Source of the DNA: Daedaleopsis sinensis
Lineage: Eukaryota > Basidiomycota > Agaricomycetes > Polyporales > Polyporaceae
NCBI GenBank assembly: GCA_033807695.1
Contig: CM066300.1
Span: 2,666,001 to 2,730,000, forward strand
Reading direction: 5' to 3'
Length of the DNA: 64,000 nucleotides
The notes under the pieces were generated by a model. That model ran no database searches. It had not been told where the DNA came from and saw only the letters and a program-made list of their open reading frames with translations. The position numbers were made by a program, and so were the translations under genes. Below are positions 10,323 through 22,818 of the stretch, piece after piece; the stretch's first letter is position 1, and each line of letters opens with the position of its first letter.

Positions 10323-13300
10323 TCAATTCTTCCACTCGACGCTGGGACGCCGCTGCAAGCAGATCATGTATGAGCCCGCCGCACCTCCAAGAAAACCAAG
10401 GGACATACCTGCTGCAGCCCCGACATCCTGGTGTAGAACGTGTCCCGTTTGCTGCCTTTCGGCGGGCCCGCGAGGAACGAGTCCTGTGCGCCCGCGTGTG
10501 CGTCGGTGAACGGGTTCGCGCCCGCGCGCGTGCCCACGCTCGAGCTCGGGCTCGACGACTCGTGCCCGGACTGCGACCCAGCGGGGGAGATGGACGAAAA
10601 TGACGCGGGCGGCGTGGGCGGCTCGTACGGCCGCCGCCGCACGTCCTCCTCGGGCTTCTGCAGCTGCGTCTGGATGCTCGCGAGCACGGGGGGCGGAGAG
10701 CGCGAGGTGCTCCGCCGCAGCGGGCTGCGCGGCGGGACCACCGGCGGCTTCGTCGCCGCCTGCTGTGCCTGCTGGGGCGTGCGGGGCGCAGGCGCGACGG
10801 GGATGGGCACGGAGGACGCGGGCATCTGTGGCTGCTCGGGAAGGTCGGCGTGCACGGGCACGGGCTTGCGCGTGGTCGGGGACGAGACGCGGAGGGAGCT
10901 GCGGTTGCTCGTTGGGGACGGGAGGGGCCCGACCTGCGTGGTGCTGTTGTTCGTGCTGAGCGGGATGTCGACGAGGCTCTGGTTGTCCTCGCCGTGGAGT
11001 GCGGGTATTGTGGGCGGGTAGAGCGACGGCGTGGAGCGGCCGGACGAGGGCTCTGCCGGTCTGCGCGCGGCGTCGATGCATTGGTCGCTCGTGAAGGCGA
11101 GGCCGACCGAGCTTGTCCCGCTTGGGTTGCGGGGGCGCGGGTCCGTCGATGACCGTACATCACCACTGGGCCGACGACCGTGTGCTCCGACTCCAGCGAG
11201 ACCCAGGCCAGTGAGACGTTCTTGACTGTTGTGGCTCCCAGAATCCCTAGCAGGAGCGTGGTCCACGCTGTCGTCGAAGGGACTCCGCGCGGGACGATTG
11301 GCCTCAGCTCCAGCGATGACGAGCGTGCGATCCGTGAATCCGGAAGCATACCGCATCTGTGGTGGGGGAGAGAGATCCCGCGGGTCTTCGAATGGATTGT
11401 CGGGCATGGGGAGTGGGCGTGAGATAGTAGGGAGGAAGCGTGGCGAGCGATGGCGACGACGGCGCAGGACAAAGCATATGCCCAAGGTCACTCCCGTAAT
11501 TAAGATCCCGACGACGAGGAAGACGGCTGCGACCGCCTTGGTATTGCCGAAGAACCTGCATTGAACATTGAGCATTAGTGCAGGTACAGAACGAATCGAC
11601 ATGTAGCTTACCCTGATTTCGCGGACGCGCTGGAAACATCCCATATACCAGTGGGGTTCGCGATGACATGCGTGACGCTGACGAGCTGGCCATCCGGCTT
11701 CGTCGACACGCCAATACTGGTGAATACTGGCGGCTCCGATAGCGAGGTGTGGCTCTTCCCGTCCGTCACAGTAAAGAAGACAGGCGTAGAGAGTGTCGTC
11801 TCCGGCTGGTCCGTGACGGTGCTCGTCCTCGTGGATTCCGCGTTCTGCCCGTCCGCGACAGCCTGCTTAATGCCAGAGGATCCTTCAGAACCATTCTCAC
11901 TCGGACTCGGAACGGAAGGAACAGGAGGGGCGGGGGTGGTAGAGGGAGCAGGTTCCGCAGCGGTGACCGGGGAAACCGCATGGGTCTGGACAACCGGCGC
12001 GGTCAGAAGACGCTCAAGCGAAGAGGACTCTATGGTAGTAGGCGCGGGTGGTCTGAAGATGACCGCTCGCGTAGTAGGAACGAACGTAGAGATGACTGTA
12101 TCTGGAGGAGTGGTGGAGACAACCGCCGTAGAGGAATGAGGGACAGGCGCAGAAGTGGTGATGGATGGAGGTACAGGTATGGGTATAGCAGGCGACCGGG
12201 TGTGCTCGTGGGAGGAGGAAGTAATCAAAGAAAGAGAAGTGGAACTGACCCCTTGAGCCTGACTTGTGGGACTTGCGCTATTTGAAGACGCCTCTGTTTT
12301 TGTTTCTGTGGGTCGCGCTTGACTAGTCGGTGAGGCTTGGGGACTCGTCGCCGGTTGAGACGTGACCGACGTAGGGGAAGTGGATATCACGCTCGAAACA
12401 GAAGTGGAATGCGAAGCAGATGTCGAAGGCGAAGAAGACTCAGTGCCCGACCCTGTGATCGGCTCAGGGTCAGGACGGCTGGCACCTGTCTTGGTCTCCG
12501 TAGCAGATGAGACCTCTGAAGTGGCCGGCTCCGACGTCTGAGCAGGTGCACTGGTCGAAGGAGAAGACTCTGTCGAGGCTTCCGATCCGGCCATCTTCGC
12601 GGTAGTGCTAGAGCGTCTACCATCAGTACGACTGCAGAGGAAGGTCCAACTGTAAACGAACCTTGGACTGGACGCCTTTGTGTCCGCGGGGGAGTGTGCG
12701 GTAGACTGCGTCACAGCCGCGCGATGTTCGCTGACTGTGGAGACGGCTTGGTCAGGAAGGCTGTCCGTGGAAGACGGTAATGGTGCGACAGGAACGACGG
12801 TAGAGCTTGGAACTGCAGTCGAGTGGACTTGGCTGGGAAGGATATCCGATAAAGACGTGAGAGAGGTGGCCGCGGGAGAGCTGCTCGGAGCCAAGCTCGT
12901 CGTGAGCAAAGGTGAGCTCGACGGCAGCTGCACAGAGCTTGGCGGTGCTGCAGCCGGCGAGGACACGAGCGCCGTGGAAGGAGCGGAAACTGGAGCAGCC
13001 GGTGGCTCGGGCAAGGGTGTGCGCGAGGGTATTAAGGTCTCGCTGGACAAGATAGGACTAGGCACTGTCGACGATAGCGCGATGCGCGAGCTGTCCGCAC
13101 TCAGACTACCAGTCGTCGAAGGTGACAGAGTGGAACTGCCAGGCACAGACAGCGACGCCGGTGTCAGAAAGCCTGTACCTGCCGTGCCTCGGTCAGCAAG
13201 ACGGTCGGTAGCGCACTGGAGGCGGACCACCAGACACCACCACGACGCTCGAGTCGGACAGTAGACAAGGGACTAGTGTCTACAGATATACAGCTTCAAG

Positions 13301-13791
13301 CTGGGGTAGGAGGAAAAGAAAAGAGAGACGGAGGTCCATGGCAGACAGCATGACAGTCAGCGCGCATATGTATGCAACCCGCTGACAATCCGGCTGCTGT
13401 TCAACGACGCCCGACTCCGAGTGCCCGATGTATATGGAAGAGGTGGGCGAGCATCAGGAACTACATGCCCTCATGCTGTCATAGCAGCGCTACACCCGAC
13501 GAATGGCAATAGAGCCCAAGGACAGCGAGGGCGTCGAAGCAGAAGAGATAAGAGTCCGACGCGCATTCTACCGCCGTAGCTGCGCGCGCGTCGTACAATC
13601 TCCGCCTCTCGCCGTAGCGTCTGCAGCATGGAATGCCACGAGTCATCACCGAGACCCATTGGAACACGGCCAAGCCGTGCAACTTCGACATCGCGCCGCG
13701 CTAGAGCCGGGACATGCGGACAACCTGGGAAGCACTGAGCACCAAGCACGGAGTGGAAGCACTCACCCGACGCGGACGTTGACGAGACCAT
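10323..13791 (-). CDS. Ser/Thr-rich single-pass membrane protein (mucin/sensor-like), copy 2
   Basis: The supported exons are about 13273-11612 (long Ser/Thr/Pro-rich ectodomain), 11555-10409 (membrane helix and cytosolic tail) and 10352-10323 (last ten codons). A short first exon beginning MVSSTSAS at 13791 is plausible because a gtgagt donor follows it and a TATA box lies upstream; this part is uncertain. The juxtamembrane stretch (VFFTVTDGKSHTSLSEPPVF, then VTHVIANPTG) and FFGNTKAVAAVFLVVGILITG before the basic RRRRHR stop-transfer mirror the gene at 268-2226. The cytosolic tail of about 370 residues is rich in Pro, Ser and Arg with several PPxP patches that could bind SH3 domains. Role as a wall-stress sensor or mucin is inference. 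A short 30-nt intron-like stretch near 12650 was left unspliced. Confidence 0.72.
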
Positions 13792-13945
13792 GATATCCCA
13801 AGACCAAGACCGGGGATTAGTGCACTCGCACGGACGCGACGGGAACGACCAGGTCCAGGGCGGGCGTGCGTGCAGGTACGGGGCCTAGGAGCGGCGGCGG
13901 AGATGCAGAACAGCGCGGAAAATCCTGGGCAGCCCAGCATGCTCG

Positions 13946-13953
13946 GGCTTATA
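13946..13953 (-). promoter_or_regulatory. TATA box for Ser/Thr-rich protein copy 2
   Basis: TATAAGCC on the minus strand, about 155 bp upstream of the proposed first codon at 13791. It supports that start, but there is no transcript evidence. Confidence 0.4.
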
Positions 13954-14871
13954 AGACGTGAGGGAGCGCGAGAGGGAGTGACCGGGTAAACCTCGAGTGT
14001 AGTACGGGGATGGGGACGACGGACCCGCCCCGACCGTCCGGTGCTCACCCGGTCTTCTCACTCGTCAGTTGACTGAATCACGCAGGGGCGAGCACGCACC
14101 CGCGCACGGCTTATCATGTTGCCACGCCGTGGATACTTCCTCGCCCTCTTCCCAGAACGGAGGGAAGGTCGGGTGCGGGGGGCTGCTGCGGGCGTTGGGA
14201 GCCCCCAAGCGGCGGTCGGCGTGTCTACTCGACATCGTCCCGTGTGCTACCGTCCGAAAGAAGGATGTTAGCATTCAGAAGCCATGCACGTGTGGCGTAA
14301 TCACTTACGGTACACACTGATGTGGAGCTCAGACCACCCGACCCTCGTGAACATAGACAAGGCAGCATATGGTCCCGCAGCGCAAGGCAATCTAAGCCCA
14401 GTCACACGCCCCGCGCACACCAGATATAGGGCTTCCACGGTAATGATCACCATCAACCAGTCTAAGTACGTATACGGGAAGCAATGAGGTAAAAGTACAG
14501 ATGATCCACCAAAGAGACCGTCGCAACATTAAACACAATTACTACAGGTGAGCGTCCCTTATGAAGCTGAAGCGTGTAATGACGGAGCGTGTGTGTAGGT
14601 CGTGCCCGGTGTGAGCAGATTCGCAAGCGGAGTGAGAGTCCACTGCAACGAGGTATACAGGCTGGGAAGTGGGTATGCTGCCACGGAGGCGATCCACGGA
14701 ACGAGTGGGAAGAGAGGGACGACATAGGCAGAAAGTGAGCACGTCCAGGTAGCGCTATCGGGCCCGCTGCCATCAACCGTCTATGTCTGTGAGAAGGCGG
14801 CCCAAGGAACTAACGGTACGTACTCACGAAAAATGATCTAAACCAGAAGGGCCGCTGCGGAACTCATCGCA
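13954..14871. other. Intergenic region without recognisable gene
   Basis: Between two minus-strand genes. Short open frames on both strands show no known motif and no splice structure. I see nothing else here. Confidence 0.5.
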
Positions 14872-16001
14872 CTAACAACAGCGCATTCCGGTCCCCGGGA
14901 GCTTGAGCTTGACGGTGCTCTTCCGACGCGACCCGCTCAGGCTGCCAAAGCTCAGTCGGCTCGAGCTGTTCACTCGCCGCAGGGCACGGTCCCCATAGCT
15001 GACGCCGCTCCCCGCCTTCTCCGGGTCTAGCTGGCCAGACTCGATTGCAAGCAGTATCGATCTTGCACAGAGCAGGAACGGCGCCTCGACGTTGTCGCCT
15101 GATAGCGACGATGCCTCCAGGAAATGGACGTCTTCATCATGCACGCGTCAGATGATGGTGAGTTGCACCGCTTCGAGCATAGAAGGAAGGACGCTTGAGC
15201 TCACCATGTTCAGCCGCCCATCGACTCGCTTCAGCCCACTCCACCTCGCGCTCTTCCTCCCTGTCCGACTTATTCCCGACGAGGACCGTGACCAGGTGTG
15301 GGCTGCCCAGCGCGCGCGCGTCTTCCAACCACCGAGATAGTTTCGAGAAAGAAGCGCGACTACCCGGTGGTCAGTATCTATGTGGAGGGCTAAACCGGGG
15401 CGGTAGCACACCTGGTGATATCGTATACAAGAATAGCCCCCGCTGCTCCCCGATAATAGCTCCTCGTCACAGAACTGGCACAGGAGCGGTCTTGATGTCC
15501 GTATCCCAGCGTTCAAAGTGGCGTCACTCACCGAAATCGTTCCTGCCCTGCCGTGTCCCATAGCTGTCCCCCAAACCACTTTCAAGGCCGGTACGACATT
15601 CATAGACATGCGACTCACCTGAAGCTTGATGCGCTTCTCACCAAGTTTGACCGTACGGCTGGAGAACTCCACTCCGATGGTGTGTTGTGAGTGCTCCTTG
15701 ACTACGAACGGGGTAAGATAAAGAAGGAAAATGGGATCCGAAGGAGAGCCTCCTCACAAGAATTATGCGTGAACTGGTGCAGCAAGCATGTCTTCCCTGT
15801 CCCAGCTTCGCCTACGCCCCGTAGAACTGAATGAGCCCGTTGCATCCATGGCATGCAGCACATTACACACCGATAATGATGAATTTCATTAGGAAGTCTG
15901 CGCCGAGCAGTCAGATTCAGAGTGCCCTGTGGTAGTTCAACTTACGCACCATAAGTCTCTAGAAGCTCTGTGGCATCTGCATCGTAGTCGGCGTAGGCCA
16001 T
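14872..16001 (-). CDS. Rab4-like small GTPase
   Basis: Eight exons (16001-15950, 15898-15872, 15811-15758, 15701-15619, 15563-15532, 15474-15412, 15359-15205, 15131-14872) sum to 726 nt, or 241 residues, with all phases consistent. The nucleotide-binding motifs are complete: P-loop GEAGTGKT, switch region HTIGVEF, WDTAGQERFR, NKSD and the EASSLSG loop. RSYYRGAAGAILVYDIT and ESGQLDPEKAGSGVSYGD are typical of the Rab4/Rab14 branch, which acts in early-endosome recycling. The C-terminus ends RCC, a double-cysteine geranylgeranylation signal. The extra 20 N-terminal residues and the Ser/Arg-rich tail before the CC are longer than in animal Rab4. Confidence 0.93.
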
Positions 16002-16379
16002 GATGGATGTGGTCAAGGGCGAGGATGATGAGCTCAGCGGCGGAGGACGGGTCCGGCCACTGCCGCAGAGGTCGCCCACTGTGGCCCGTGGCCCGTGCAG
16101 GCCGGTGCTCCAGATCGGGCCCACGTGGTTATCAGCAAGGGCGCTTGCCAACAGTGACCAGTGATTAGCTCGCCGGACCATGATCTGGTCTATGTAACTT
16201 GTAAGTACCACACGCCTGCATTCCTGGCTACTCGTAACTTGGAGCTGAGATAGCTGGTCGGTATATGTTTCGCTACTCGCCGGGAAAGCTTACAAATCTG
16301 TAGTAATACACGCATGCTACTGCTGCTACTGGTATTGCGATACGCTCCAAGGTCGATCGATGGGTCCGGAGCAAGTCCT

Positions 16380-17971
16380 CTACCAACCCTTCCAAGGCAC
16401 CCAAACGTCAACGACAACGTTTCCGTCGCTTACGCCAGAGTCTACTACGTAGTACCATGGATATCCTGCGAGGATCAGGCACGCATGCTGCCCGACAATC
16501 TGCACCATGTCGCCCAGCTTCAAACTACCATCACCCTGTATGGGACCCAACTCGAAGGACGATCGCTCCATCTGGCTCATGATGCCATGCTCTTGTGAGC
16601 ATCGTGCAAGTCTCCAGGGTTTGCCGATGATGTCGCCGTAGCCGGGGCGAGGACCGGTGTCCTTGCTCATGGCGATAGCACCGGCGTCGCACATGGCTTC
16701 GTCACTTCCGTATTCGCCACGACCAGGGTAATACGAGATCACGGTTGCGAGCACACGAGAGGCGATGTCACGGTGTGTGATGAGACCGGTATTGAGCTGT
16801 TGAAGATCCAGCAGAGGATAGTTCCCTGCCATGCATTGTCAGCCGGAGTGCTTTTCTCTGGGAGGGGATGACATACCCGCATGGAGCTCCAGCACGCCGT
16901 TGAGGACAGAGTCGATTTGGGCCCTCAATTCTGTCGTAGCAGCATGGGCAGTAGGAGTTGCGCCGACAGAGAGCACGAAAGGCTCTCTCGGCGCGGGTAT
17001 ACCCATGCTTGCCATGACTTGGAGAGCGAGAGCAGCCGCATCGTTGACAGCATGGACCTCTGAAAGGAGGAAATTGGTCGCTTCCTCGAAGGAAGTCGAG
17101 GCGTAAGAGTTGCCGGCATGGGTGTAGAAGCCGTAGAGGGAAATGGATGACGAGGCGAGGACAGATCGGAGGAGGCTAGTAAAGGAATCCGCGTTTGGCT
17201 TGAGTCCTGCACGCCTATAGCAGATTCAGTCGTTGCGTGCAGAAAGTTGTACAGGACAATACATACTGGTTGCCGCAGTCAACCTTCATGAACACCGACC
17301 ATCTCCTGTGATTGGCCTTGGTGGACTCCCAGGCCTCGATGACCTTGACCTGGTCAGGGTGGTCGATCAGAATGCGCATCGAAGCGCCAACTGCGGAGAG
17401 CTCATCAGTGAGAGCTGAGAGATCCGCGATTTTGTTCGGCGCCATGGGGAGGCCGTAGAGGACCTATTACGTATGTGGGGAAACTGTTTGAACATCTGTA
17501 ACGTGAACAGAAACTGGTACGTACATCCTTGACGGTTCCGTCCGCCATCAAGCCCGCACGGAAGACTTCACAGACTTCCATGACAGTCGAAACGACGATG
17601 GAATGCGTCTCGTCAGCTGTTGACAAAAGCTGGAGACGGGTGCCTTCAGGGGTCTTGAACGGGAACGGGAGATGTGAGTTACTGTAGCTTGTAGACGCGA
17701 TATGGGAGGCGCTGACCTTGTGCGACTTGACATGCGCACGGAACCTGGCTCCGAGAGCCTTGGCTAGCTCATGCATCTTTGCGCAGTTGCGCGCAAAGAC
17801 GGCGCGGTCGATGATGAGAGCGGGGGTCCTGAGAGCATCGAGGTTCTTGCCCTTGTACTCGTCGACGAGATCCTGCTTCTCGGGCTTGCCACTGATGTGG
17901 TAAGGGGTGCGAGACTGCTTGGGGATGAGAGGGTTTGTCTGGGGATGCTCTTCTGCGCTCATGGTGGGCAT
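16380..17971 (-). CDS. D-serine dehydratase-like (DSD1 / D-threonine aldolase family) PLP enzyme
   Basis: Five exons (17971-17717, 17653-17525, 17463-17267, 17214-16877, 16825-16380) give 454 residues. The fold-type III PLP barrel starts at LRTPALIIDRAVFARNC. The Lys of RAHVKSHK is the expected Schiff-base residue. Later motifs are VDCGNQRAGLKP, LYGFYTHAGNSY and FVLSVGATPTAH. The C-terminal metal site GQHACLILAGYP contains the His-x-Cys pair that binds zinc in eukaryotic D-serine dehydratases, which turn D-serine into pyruvate and ammonia. D-threonine aldolase activity cannot be excluded from sequence. The start could be 17971 (MPTMSAEE) or 17962 (MSAEE). The enzyme should be cytosolic, since no targeting signal is visible. 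Confidence 0.9.
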
Positions 17972-18261
17972 GCGGGGAGATGGTAGAGATGGGGGTAGGC
18001 AGGGAGCGTACTTATTGCTCCGCGAAACCGAGGTGACGGAACGCGAAAGGCAGGATCGGAGCTGGAGGAGAGACTCGGCGTAGCCCGAAATGGGGAGGTT
18101 ATCGAATCCGATTGATCCCCATCTGGCGCCCATTACTACGTCGGTCCGGGAGGCCCGTCTCCCCGCGTTGACCTCCCCGATCGTAGCACTGGGGAGGAGG
18201 AGCCCGCAACGCAGATATGCATATTGATCCCCGTAGCCCCTGTTGAACTCCATCCACCGTC

Positions 18262-19559
18262 ATGTCCGATCTACCAATCCTCCAGCCCATCTACCCCGAC
18301 ATCGAGGGAAAGCTCCTCGACGAGTACGCCGCCTTCCACCGCGAGCACATCGCCCACACCCCCTACCTCCACGAAGTGCCCTGGCATGCATCCATCCGAC
18401 AGCAGCCCGCCGTTCTCGGGGGCTCCGAGCCCTTGAAAGTTGGCAAAGTCGAGGACTTCTCCCTCTCTCACTGCGGCGTGCGCACGTTCACCCCCGAGGG
18501 GAATGCTCCCGAAGGCGGTTGGCCCGTCTTCATCTTCTTCCACGGAGGCGAGTCGGTCTGCGTCTGCCTTCGTCTACCTACTGACCGCGTTCCAGGTGGG
18601 TGGACTCTGGGTCGCATGGACACCGAGAACGCCTTCTCGTCCAACATGTGCAAGCGTACGTCCATCGGTCTAACTCGTTTGTATCCAATCTGACCTCTCG
18701 ATGATGGATAGGCGCCAATGCCGTCGTTGTCTCAGTCGACTACCGCCTTGGCCCCGAGCAGCCGTACCCCGCCGCAGTAGAAGACGCCGTCGAGGCTCTC
18801 CAGTGGGTCCACTCACAGGGCCCGGAAAAGCTCAACGTCAACCCCGAGCGCATCTCTGTCGGTGGCTCCTCTAGGTCTGTGCTGCTGTAACGTACCCGAA
18901 ACTCTGTGTCTAACGGTAGTTTGCGCATCCCATGGCCAGCGGTGGCAACCTCGCCGCTATCATAACGCACAAGGCCGTCGAGCTCGGCATCCCGCTCGTG
19001 TTCCAGCTGCTCGTCGTCCCCGTGACGGACAACACCGCGCAGGTCGGAGACGAGCGATACCCGTCCTGGACCGAGAACCAGCGCACGGTATCGCTCGTGC
19101 CCCCCAAGATGCTCTGGTTCCGCAACAACTACTCGCCCAACTCCGCCGACTGGACCAAGTGGGACAACTCACCGATCTTTGCTCCCGAGGAGCTCTTCAA
19201 GAAGTCGCCACCCGCGTTCATCGCCGTTGCTGAACTCGATATCCTTCGGGATGAGGGCATCGCCTACGGCGAGAAGCTCAAAAAGGCTGGTGTTCCCGCG
19301 GAAGTCAAGATTTACAAGGGTGCACCTCACCCGATCATGGCGATGGACGGTAAGCATCCTCCACTTCTTCTCTGAAATCATGCGACTCAGCGTCACTGTC
19401 ATCATGAACGGCATATTCGGTACACAATCAGGGTACGTCAACAGTCTGGGACTGCTTAGATATACTGATAACATCCACCTGAACAGTGCTCTCGAAATCG
19501 GCAAGGAGCTTGTCGGCGACGCTGCAGCCGCCCTCGCGAAGGCTCTTTATCCTGCATAA
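18262..19559 (+). CDS. Alpha/beta hydrolase of the hormone-sensitive lipase (HSL) type
   Basis: Exons 18262-18547, 18596-18655, 18712-18874 and 18940-19349 are firm; the last (19432-19559) is the only acceptor that keeps frame and is less certain. Total length is about 348 residues. The oxyanion-hole motif HGGGW is rebuilt across intron 1. The nucleophile elbow GGSSSGG is rebuilt across intron 3. SVDYRLGPEQPYPAAVEDA, AELDILRDEG (catalytic Asp region) and PHPIMAMDG (catalytic His) follow in the usual order. The family hydrolyses small esters and some lactones; the natural substrate is unknown. Intron 1 appears to use a GC donor (gag|gcgagt), since no GT site restores HGGGW. Confidence 0.88.
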
Positions 19560-20487
19560 TATACAGTATCACCGGGGTCGTTGTGACAATCGAAACGAAA
19601 CGAACGATGCATCGTGTGTATTATGTGTAACATCATGGTTGAATACATGTGTCGCAAACTTCGTGAGGGAGCGCACCGACCACACGCGGATGCATGCGTC
19701 TGTTGCAAGCGTAGAAGTCAAGAGTTAACAGCCGTAAATGGGCCGACTGCTCTGTTCGTGGCACATGTCGAGGACGAAACCGTATAGCGAAGAGGTGCGA
19801 ACGTCGTCGATCGAAATGATCGCAAGTTGAGCGTGTTTTCGCGGTGAAAGCAGTGCTGAGCCAAGTAGCAATATACCAGGGTGAAGACCAGGTATACCCG
19901 TTGTGTCCTAAGCTCGCGTATGACCTGCGCAGGCAGCACTCGTGGTTTCGTGAACCAAACGAAGACTGTAGAGCAACCGTCAAAACTGCCTACGCAAACA
20001 CATTGCGCGTACTCAGTCTAAGCAAAAGGATCACCTATGATATCGCATGTGTGTTAATCGCATGTGCTTCGTTGATAGCTATCTGCTCGTGTTCTGAGCT
20101 CGTCCAATGTCGATGCGATCCCGTACAGCACCATGCGTATTATACCTACTGATTGAGCTCAGTCAGATAGTTCATCGTACCGTACCATTTCTGTGTTTGT
20201 GGTCCTCGAGCAACGACGGAATATCTATTGCAGAAGGAATATTTGAGAGATAGAAACATATACGACGTTCAAAATACCAGCAATCAACCTGCCTATTGTC
20301 ATGCAAATAGGACATCCGGGAGGGAGGCCTGCAGTACCTGAGCGGAACGAATCTGCGTAACATATCTTTGAGAGAACGGAATGGAGGAATTAGCAGCATG
20401 GGAATACAACGTCTTTGTTTTTGAGTGCGGTGCGCATATTCCTGGGCAAAGGAGTCATGAGAAGCGGTGAGGACGGCCTCCAGGCGA
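19560..20487. other. Convergent intergenic region
   Basis: Gap between the alpha/beta hydrolase (plus) and the splicing factor (minus), both pointing inward. It is AT-richer than the neighbouring genes, as expected for 3' ends. I see no gene, RNA or repeat. Confidence 0.5.
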
Positions 20488-22818
20488 TCACTGGTGTGCC
20501 TGCATGATAGCATCTGAGATGAATGCGGCAGAGATCTGACGTCCACCAAACCAGCGACCGTTCAAACCTTCAATGGCTTCCTTTGCGGAGTCGATGGTCT
20601 CGAACTTGACGTAGATCTCGCCCTAACGTGGAGTGAGTAGACGTTCTATTGAGCTGACAGGATCGCATACCTGTGACTCCTTCTCGACCTTGATAGCTAG
20701 AACTTTTCCATACTTGGTTTCGCATTCCCCTTTCACGTCATCAGCTAGGTCTTTGTCCCAGTCGCGCTCGGTTTCTCTGTGAGGCAGTTTAGACATCGAT
20801 AGTTTGGAGAAGGAAGGAAGCAACATCATACTCCTCGGGGTTGAACATGTTCTTCAACAACACCGATCTCGATTGCATGGTTTGAGGAATATTTGGCCGA
20901 AGACTAGGCATTTACGCATTTTAATGAGATCCCTCACAGCGCGTGACATATACACGTACACAGGCTCCAGTTTGACTGGGGGTGGATCGATTCTAGCAAG
21001 TTTCTGCATCAGTGCTTGCCGAGAAGCTGCGTTCAAGTTACCGCCTGCGCATGTACCTCGTCAGTTGTGGTCAATTTGCACAGTTATTACGGTCTAACGT
21101 ACCGCCGGCTTCGTCAAGAGAGTCCTGCTGTGTGTACCGAGCGTTACCCTTCTCATGAACAGTGTTGACTCGCAACTGTGATGAGGGTAAGACACGGTTT
21201 GCAACAGATTCGACAGCATACCCACAGTTCTACCGGCGAGCTCGAATCCGTCCATTTGCTCAAGAGCCATCTTAGCGTCTTCGGCACGCTTGTACCTGTA
21301 CATCGCCGTTATTTTAAGTAACAAGGACGGCAAAGCGAGACTCACTGTACAAACGCATAACCTTTGCTTCGCCCGGTCATCGGATCACGGTGAAGATCTA
21401 CAAACTCAAGTTCACCGAAAGGTTCGAAGACCTGTTTGATATCTGACTCGGAGAGATTGAAGTGCAAAGACCCGACGTAGAGCCTGTGGAAAGGTCAGAA
21501 CAAGTTTCGCATGGGTGCGAAGGATAGACTCACTGCATTCCGCCATGAGGAGCGCTTACACCGGGTGGAAGGTTGAGGTTGCTACGGAATGTTGGCATAT
21601 ATCCTTGTGAGTTGGTAATGCAGCACTTACCCATCGCCAGGATGAAGTCGGTTCCTCTCAGCCTCCGTATGCTGAATCTGAATCGGCAACCCCATCACTA
21701 CAGTTCCACTCAGTGCAATAGCCCTGTCAACAAGTTCCACAGTCCGGAACTCGACATAGCCGATACTAGGGATACACGTCAGTCCTGAAATTAATTTACT
21801 CGATAGGCTGCTTACCCCTTGGAGCGCCGAGAAATACGATCAGTGACGATCCGCGAGTCCATCACAGAGTTCTCGCCAAGTTTGTCCTCGAAGAAATAGC
21901 CCAAGTCGCGGGCAGTGAGCCTGGCTGCAAGCTGAGAGACAAAGACAGACCGCGCTTCCGAATCATCAGGAGTAGGCTCATCGTTCATGGGATCGTCCTG
22001 AGGGATCTCGTAGGAAGGGGAGGGGCGCCTGAACAAGACATTAGCCCGCAGGAGCGCTACAAAGGGAATTAGCACGTACTTCTTTGGAGGGCTGAGAGGA
22101 CGACTGGGTTCCCTCTCCCTGCGATGACGCGGGTCCTCCTGCTCGTCCCTAGGATCCCGAGAACGTCTAGGAGGCCTGTCGCCATATCGACGATCTGCGT
22201 CTCGTGAACGAGTCCTGCGGCGCGGGCTGTCAGCGAGAGGGGGCGGAGGCGGAGGCAAGCCGGCGGACGGTGGGGGGGCTGGAAGGGACGACTCTTCAGA
22301 ACCTTCGTCAGCTCGTTTCCTTTTGGCCCTTTCATCGGTCGAGTATGGTTCCTCTCCGTCAGGGCCACGCTTCCTGCGCCGGTCTCTGTCCTCCCTATCG
22401 TCCCTGTCGCGTTCGCGATCCCTGTCCCTGTCCCTCTCACGGTCTCCTCTGTCTCGTTCACTGCGACGCCGCTCACCGTCACGGTCTCTCCTGCGATCCC
22501 TGTCCCGCTCGCGATCTCGTTCGGGATCCTTGTCTCGGTGTGACCTGTCGCGAGATCTGTCCCTCCGGTCGCGGCTACGACGTCTGTCGTCGTGGTCATC
22601 ACGGTCCCGATGACGCCTCTCCCTCTCCCTGTCCCGAGAGCGAGAGCGGTGAGAACGCCTGGTGCGAAGTGTCTCGGTCGAATGGTCGCGGGATCTGTGG
22701 AAGAAGTCTAGTAAAGCCCACTGAGCACAAATGATATTCCGTACGATTTTGAACGCCTATCTAGAGACTTAGCTCTGTCGACCTCCATTCTATCAGTTTT
22801 GCCGTTGGACGAAGTCAT
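20488..22818 (-). CDS. RBM39/CAPER-like splicing factor with RS domain and three RRMs
   Basis: The first exon begins MTSSNGKTDRMEVDRAK and splices into a long Arg/Ser/Asp/Glu-rich RS-like domain (about 22690-22080). Next come a Pro-rich linker and RRM1 (ARSVFVSQLAARLTARDLGY, then RRSKG and GYVEFRTVELVDRA). RRM2 has LYVGSLHFNLSESDI with GYAFVQ split by an intron. A linker with NLNAASRQALMQKLAR precedes the C-terminal UHM-like RRM (ETERDWDKDLADDV, GEIYVKFET, GLNGRWFGGRQISAAFI). This order is diagnostic of RBM39/Rsd1-type proteins that work with U2AF in 3' splice-site choice in the nucleus. The gene has about nine introns, and exon edges were fixed only where motifs demanded it. It ends with QAHQ and TGA at 20488. 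Confidence 0.9.

Noticed and set aside
10315..11472. Minus-strand frame of 385 codons rich in Arg, Ser and Pro, and plus-strand frames opposite it
   Set aside because: They are shadows of the cytosolic tail exon (11555-10409), whose frame alone continues the membrane helix.
12620..12660. Very short intron in the ectodomain of Ser/Thr-rich protein copy 2
   Set aside because: The only GT-AG pair would be about 30 nt, below the 48-nt minimum seen elsewhere in this window.
22069..22734. Overlapping frames on both strands over the RS domain
   Set aside because: Repetitive Arg/Ser/Asp codons open several frames at once; only one joins the RRM exons.
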